DNA of 7,151 bases. It comes from CAYJFK01 sp964369475 (GTDB taxonomy: Bacteria > Bacillota > Clostridia > Oscillospirales > Feifaniaceae). Each line of letters opens with the position of its first letter. Within the stretch, counting starts at the first letter, position 1. Below are positions 4,372 to 7,151 of this stretch, in pieces. Made by a program: the position numbers and the translations under genes. The stretch covers positions 1 through 7,151 of the forward strand of contig CAYJFK010000089.1 of NCBI GenBank assembly GCA_964369475.1, read 5' to 3'. The notes under the pieces are model-generated. The model was not told the DNA's origin. It was given only the letters and a program-made list of their open reading frames with translations, and searched no databases.

Positions 4372-6959
4372 GCGCTGGGGGTTGGGCTAGGGTACTGGGA
4401 AGGGGTCGGGTTCGGTGTCGCGTGAGGGGGGGGGGTTGGGGGGGGGGGTTCTGGCTCGGGTGCGGGATCGGGGTCGGGATCGGGATTTACAATTGAGCCT
4501 GTGCGCCATCTTGCGAAGAGCGTTATATCGGAGCTTCCCATGTCGAAGGTGTCGCCGCCGTTGTATCTTGTGCCTGTACCCTCTATATTTGTGCTCCAAC
4601 CGTCGAAGGTATAGCCTGTGCGAACAAATGTGTTGGAGGCCACAATAACACGGTCGCCCTCTCGGTAGGTCTTGGAGTCCTCGAGCAGTACATTTCCGCC
4701 ACTGTCAAGGCCGCCGTTTGCACTGTATTTCACCTTGAAATAAGGGCGAAGTGCGACACTGTGGGATACCGTCCCCGAGCTTAGGAGCATTTCGCCATCA
4801 TCGCCGTATGTCTCGTCGATGCCCTCTATGGCAATTTTAACGCTGTTGTCTATCGTTATGCCGTCTGCCGTTGTCATGACACTGTAATTTATCGTGCGAG
4901 ACGACCCTGCCGCAAGATAGCCGAGGTTATAGCTAAGTTCGCTACCGTTTTGGGTAAAACCGTTGCCTTCGATAAACCTTGTGTTCTCGGGAACTGCGGC
5001 ATTTAGCAAAATGTCGCCGCTCGCCGCACCATCGCCATATGTGGGGGTGTTTGTAACCTTTATGGTGTAGTCTATAATGTCGCCGTATTCGACCTCGGTC
5101 GCTGTTGTGCTTGCAAGCTCTACCGTAATGTCGGAAGTGCCGTTTACATCTATATTTGCGGCATTTTCAAGAGTAAGGCTTTGGTTTTTACCGTTATAGT
5201 CGACATAGCTTACATTTGCGCCCTTGTTGGTAGAGGTCGTGGGGTATACTCCATCCTCCATTACTATGCTGTCGGAGTTTAGCTTTTGGTAAAAGGAGAG
5301 CCTGCCGCCTGCCATGTCTACGCTTGTCGTGTCCCAAGAGATGGTGTAGTTGCCGTCGCTCCCTGTGTAGCTTATGCCAAAGCGTGCCGCATCTTCGAGG
5401 GATGTGGCGGTCTCGGTGTGGGTTACACCCGATTTATCTTTCCACATTACTTCTATTGGGTGGGAGGCATCTATATTTATATTAAACTGCTCGCCCAAGC
5501 TGTCGGTAACTTCGAGGGCGGCCGTCATAACATTGTATAGTATGCTGTACATGCCTATGAGGTCGTCTACCGTTCGACTCGAGAAGGCGAGCAGTTCGCC
5601 GTTTACCGTAGAGGCAAGCTCGTCGTAGACTGCCAGCTCGTCTGCCGAGAGCGATATGCCGATATAGTAGACCTTTGCGCCGTGAGTGCCTTCGAGTACA
5701 TCTCTAACATAGCTTGTTAGGGAAGGTAAAGTGGCGGCAGACGAGCCGTTGCCGATAGAAGGGGTGCCGTCGGTCACCATTATTACATATCGGCTACTCT
5801 CGGTGTCGGAGGAGTTCTCGAAGATTTCTGCCGCTCGCTCGAAGGCGAGCTGATAGTTTGTGTCCCTGTACCCAAGGGTAGAGGCAAATTCGCTCGATAA
5901 GGGATCGCCTGACAGCTCTCGCTCGTTTACAATGCTCCCCGCAAAGTTGACAAATGCCGCACGATTTAGAGGGCCGTCTGCTAAAATATCGCTTCCGAGG
6001 ACATAGAAAATCGATTTTGATATTGCCATTCTGTCCATGCATATATCATAGGGGAAGCCCTCGGAACGCGGGAAGGAAACCCACCGCTCTATGCCTAGGT
6101 CTATCGGCGAATAAAAAGGGGCGGCCGAAGTCGAGCCTGCTTCTTCGGGGGTGCGTACCGTTTTATAATCGAATATAGCCTGCTCGGCAGGTAGGCGGTA
6201 ATCGAAGCCTGTGCCTATTGCGTATATATTGTCTGTTATAACAAATTCGGGATTTTCGGCATTTGTCTTTGTGTAGTGGCTGTATCTGGCAGGGAAGTTG
6301 TATACGGAAAATTCGGGGTGAAAACCTGCATTTGTTATAACGGCATCGCTACCGTAATAGACCTGCATATCTTGAACAAAACGAGTCTCTACGGCATTAT
6401 AAAATGTCGAGTCGTACCATGCTTTAGAGGGTGCTATGCTGTTCTCTTGAAAGTAGTAGGCATAGTTGTTTGTATCTCCGTTGACGGTCGCCACCATGGG
6501 TAGCCTGTAATAGTGCTCGGGGTTAAGGCAGAGTGTTGTTACATGGCTCTCTGTTGGGACGAGTGAAGCCATGTTCATACTGCCCGACTGATCCATTAAA
6601 AAGACAACATCGACAGGTTTTGACATAAGGTTGCCGTAAAAATCTATGTCGACCTTTGTTATGCCGTCGAGCGCATCTTGAGGGCTATCGTAGTAGACGC
6701 TCTTTGCGCCAATGCCTGTCTCGCTCTCGGAGAGCTCGCCTCCCAAGGCAGACATAGAGTCTTCGAATTCTCTTGGAATATCACCGCCTGAGGTTAGGGA
6801 AAGGGTGGTGTTTATAACGCTTATTCGGTCGCCCGAGTAGCGGTATATACTGCCTGTCTGCGCCATGCGGCTCGTTGCTGTTAGTATAAGCGACGAGCAG
6901 AGCGCCGTTGCCATGAGCAAAGAGGTCATTCGCCTTATGATAAATTTATTGTTGTACAC
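4248..6959 (-). CDS. Large secreted surface protein, N-terminal part: VWA, DUF11-like and InlB B-repeat domains (frameshifted 3' end)
   Basis: The reading frame covers about 903 residues; the last 60 or so are probably out of frame. Order of parts, counted from the GTG start: signal peptide at about 1-35 (FIIRRM, then a hydrophobic core of LLMATALCSSLILTA); VWA domain from about 116 to 485, with the metal-site motif DQSGS at 123-127, a Thr in DTNYQLAF near 367, and VTDGTP near 395-400; a DUF11-like stalk at about 606-705; an InlB B-repeat (KVKYSANGG, GYTFDGW, ITLFARW) at about 742-818; and a Pro/Asp/Glu linker from about 824. VWA domains with this motif bind Mg and usually protein ligands, so adhesion is likely. 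I prefer GTG at 6959 (GAGGT 6 bases upstream) to ATG at 6974, whose nearest GAGGG is 20 or more bases away. The frame slips within the G tracts at 4426-4448, after which the peptide no longer follows the acidic-proline pattern. With one base added, the frame would join the downstream part for about 1,114 residues. Confidence 0.82.
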   Translation of the reverse strand: MYNNKFIIRRMTSLLMATALCSSLILTATSRMAQTGSIYRYSGDRISVINTTLSLTSGGDIPREFEDSMSALGGELSESETGIGAKSVYYDSPQDALDGITKVDIDFYGNLMSKPVDVVFLMDQSGSMNMASLVPTESHVTTLCLNPEHYYRLPMVATVNGDTNNYAYYFQENSIAPSKAWYDSTFYNAVETRFVQDMQVYYGSDAVITNAGFHPEFSVYNFPARYSHYTKTNAENPEFVITDNIYAIGTGFDYRLPAEQAIFDYKTVRTPEEAGSTSAAPFYSPIDLGIERWVSFPRSEGFPYDICMDRMAISKSIFYVLGSDILADGPLNRAAFVNFAGSIVNERELSGDPLSSEFASTLGYRDTNYQLAFERAAEIFENSSDTESSRYVIMVTDGTPSIGNGSSAATLPSLTSYVRDVLEGTHGAKVYYIGISLSADELAVYDELASTVNGELLAFSSRTVDDLIGMYSILYNVMTAALEVTDSLGEQFNINIDASHPIEVMWKDKSGVTHTETATSLEDAARFGISYTGSDGNYTISWDTTSVDMAGGRLSFYQKLNSDSIVMEDGVYPTTSTNKGANVSYVDYNGKNQSLTLENAANIDVNGTSDITVELASTTATEVEYGDIIDYTIKVTNTPTYGDGAASGDILLNAAVPENTRFIEGNGFTQNGSELSYNLGYLAAGSSRTINYSVMTTADGITIDNSVKIAIEGIDETYGDDGEMLLSSGTVSHSVALRPYFKVKYSANGGLDSGGNVLLEDSKTYREGDRVIVASNTFVRTGYTFDGWSTNIEGTGTRYNGGDTFDMGSSDITLFARWRTGSIVNPDPDPDPAPEPEPPPPTPPPHATPNPTPSQYPSPTPSACPPPSPIQIPSPSPTPIPIPSPKPQHPCPPSLQPLRAAAS
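4250..4500 (-). repeat. Hexamer-like repeat encoding the Pro/Asp/Glu linker
   Basis: On the + strand this is a degenerate array of CGGGAT, CGGGCT and CGGGGT units, clearest at 4300-4370 and 4453-4492. On the coding strand it gives DP and EP dipeptides. The unit is 6 bases, so slippage would normally change linker length and not frame. The middle (4380-4450) breaks the pattern with pure G runs and other irregular sequence. Confidence 0.8.
4426..4448 (-). other. G10-TT-G11 tract at the frameshift in the surface gene
   Basis: The + strand carries ten G (4426-4435), TT, then eleven G (4438-4448), which are C runs in the coding strand. The frame with acidic-proline sequence lies upstream; a different frame takes over such sequence downstream (DTEPDPFPVP at 4387-4416). 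A shift of one base here reconciles the two. Such runs are prone to real slippage and to sequencing error alike. In the restored frame a TAG lies at 4387-4389. Confidence 0.75.
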
Positions 6960-6965
6960 AAAATT

Positions 6966-6970
6966 ACCTC
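6966..6970 (-). promoter_or_regulatory. Ribosome binding site supporting the GTG start of the surface gene
   Basis: GAGGT on the - strand lies 6 bases before the GTG at 6959, a normal spacing. It would be inside the coding region if the ATG at 6974 were used. That ATG has no site of its own at normal distance. Confidence 0.6.
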
Positions 6971-7012
6971 GCATAATTTTATTTATACTTTTATTATCCC
7001 TCTTTTTTTCTT

Positions 7013-7021
7013 TTTATACCA
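7013..7021 (-). promoter_or_regulatory. Candidate extended -10 box of the surface gene
   Basis: TGGTATAAA on the - strand is an extended -10 element, about 55 bases before the GTG start. No good -35 box lies 16-18 bases upstream. Other AT-rich TATAAA and GATAAT boxes occur nearer the gene, so the choice is uncertain. Confidence 0.38.
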
Positions 7022-7061
7022 AAATTAGCGAAGTCTGTTTGGTGTAACAGCTGTAAATTCT

Positions 7062-7096
7062 AAAAAAACGACAGCATGAAAAAAATCATGCTGTCG
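7062..7096 (-). terminator. Intrinsic terminator of a leftward gene beyond the right edge
   Basis: On the - strand an 11-bp perfect stem (7096-7086 with 7079-7069) with a six-base loop is followed by seven T (7068-7062). This is a classic Rho-independent terminator. It separates an unseen - strand gene at the right from the surface gene. The second copy of the dispersed element abuts it directly. Confidence 0.88.
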
Positions 7097-7151
7097 TCAG
7101 GCTGGAGAAAAACCCAAAATCAAGCCCCTTCGGAAGGAGGGGGAGCGGCGA
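7097..7151. mobile_element. MITE-like dispersed repeat, copy 2, cut by the window edge
   Basis: These 55 bases match 1069-1123 at 53 positions, in the same orientation; the differences are two C/T changes. The left terminal repeat (TCAGGCTGGAGAAAAA) is identical in both. It begins directly after the terminator hairpin at 7069-7096. The rest, including the right terminal repeat, lies outside the window. Confidence 0.85.

Noticed and set aside
4300..4500. Short-unit array as a CRISPR
   Set aside because: The units are about 6 bases with no spacers, and they encode an acidic-proline linker in frame.
4157..4648. Several + strand frames with Gly/Ser or Arg/Gly repeats
   Set aside because: They are the opposite-strand readings of the Pro/Asp/Glu linker; simple repeats keep all frames open.

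Overview
The window looks like chromosomal DNA from a low-to-moderate GC Gram-positive anaerobe, most likely a gut-type Clostridia/Firmicutes member. This rests on strong AGGAGG-type ribosome binding sites, close-to-consensus sigma-A promoters, GTG and TTG starts, intrinsic terminators, and a large secreted VWA/DUF11/InlB B-repeat surface protein. The species cannot be named from this sequence.

Layout, left to right. Bases 1-117 are homopolymer-rich and look like a poor contig end. A perfect sigma-A promoter (118-146) drives a LysE/RhtB-type exporter on the + strand (176-817), broken by one in-frame TAG at 428-430. A 450-base stretch (818-1266) has no convincing gene. It holds a MITE-like element of about 163 bp with terminal inverted repeats, inserted in what was a perfect bidirectional terminator between two convergent genes. 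Everything further right is on the - strand: a 175-residue hypothetical coiled-coil protein with its own promoter (1267-1794), an MFS transporter resembling the oxalate/formate antiporter or monocarboxylate group (1969-3237, TTG start), a 59-residue HMA-type copper-chaperone-like protein (3339-3518), and a roughly 1,110-residue cell-surface protein (3616-6959). The right edge carries a leftward terminator and the start of a second copy of the element.

The surface protein is split in this sequence. The N-terminal part (signal peptide, VWA domain with a long insertion, DUF11-like and InlB B-repeat domains) runs into a Pro/Asp/Glu-rich linker. There a G10-TT-G11 tract causes a frameshift, and a TAG follows in the restored frame. 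The C-terminal part (X2-like module and three membrane segments) continues after it. It could be a sequencing error, a decayed gene or a contingency locus.

No shared pathway links these genes. The HMA gene, exporter and hypothetical gene each have their own promoter. The most interesting points are the terminator-associated repeat, the VWA insertion, and two in-frame TAG codons in a window whose five genes all end in TAA.
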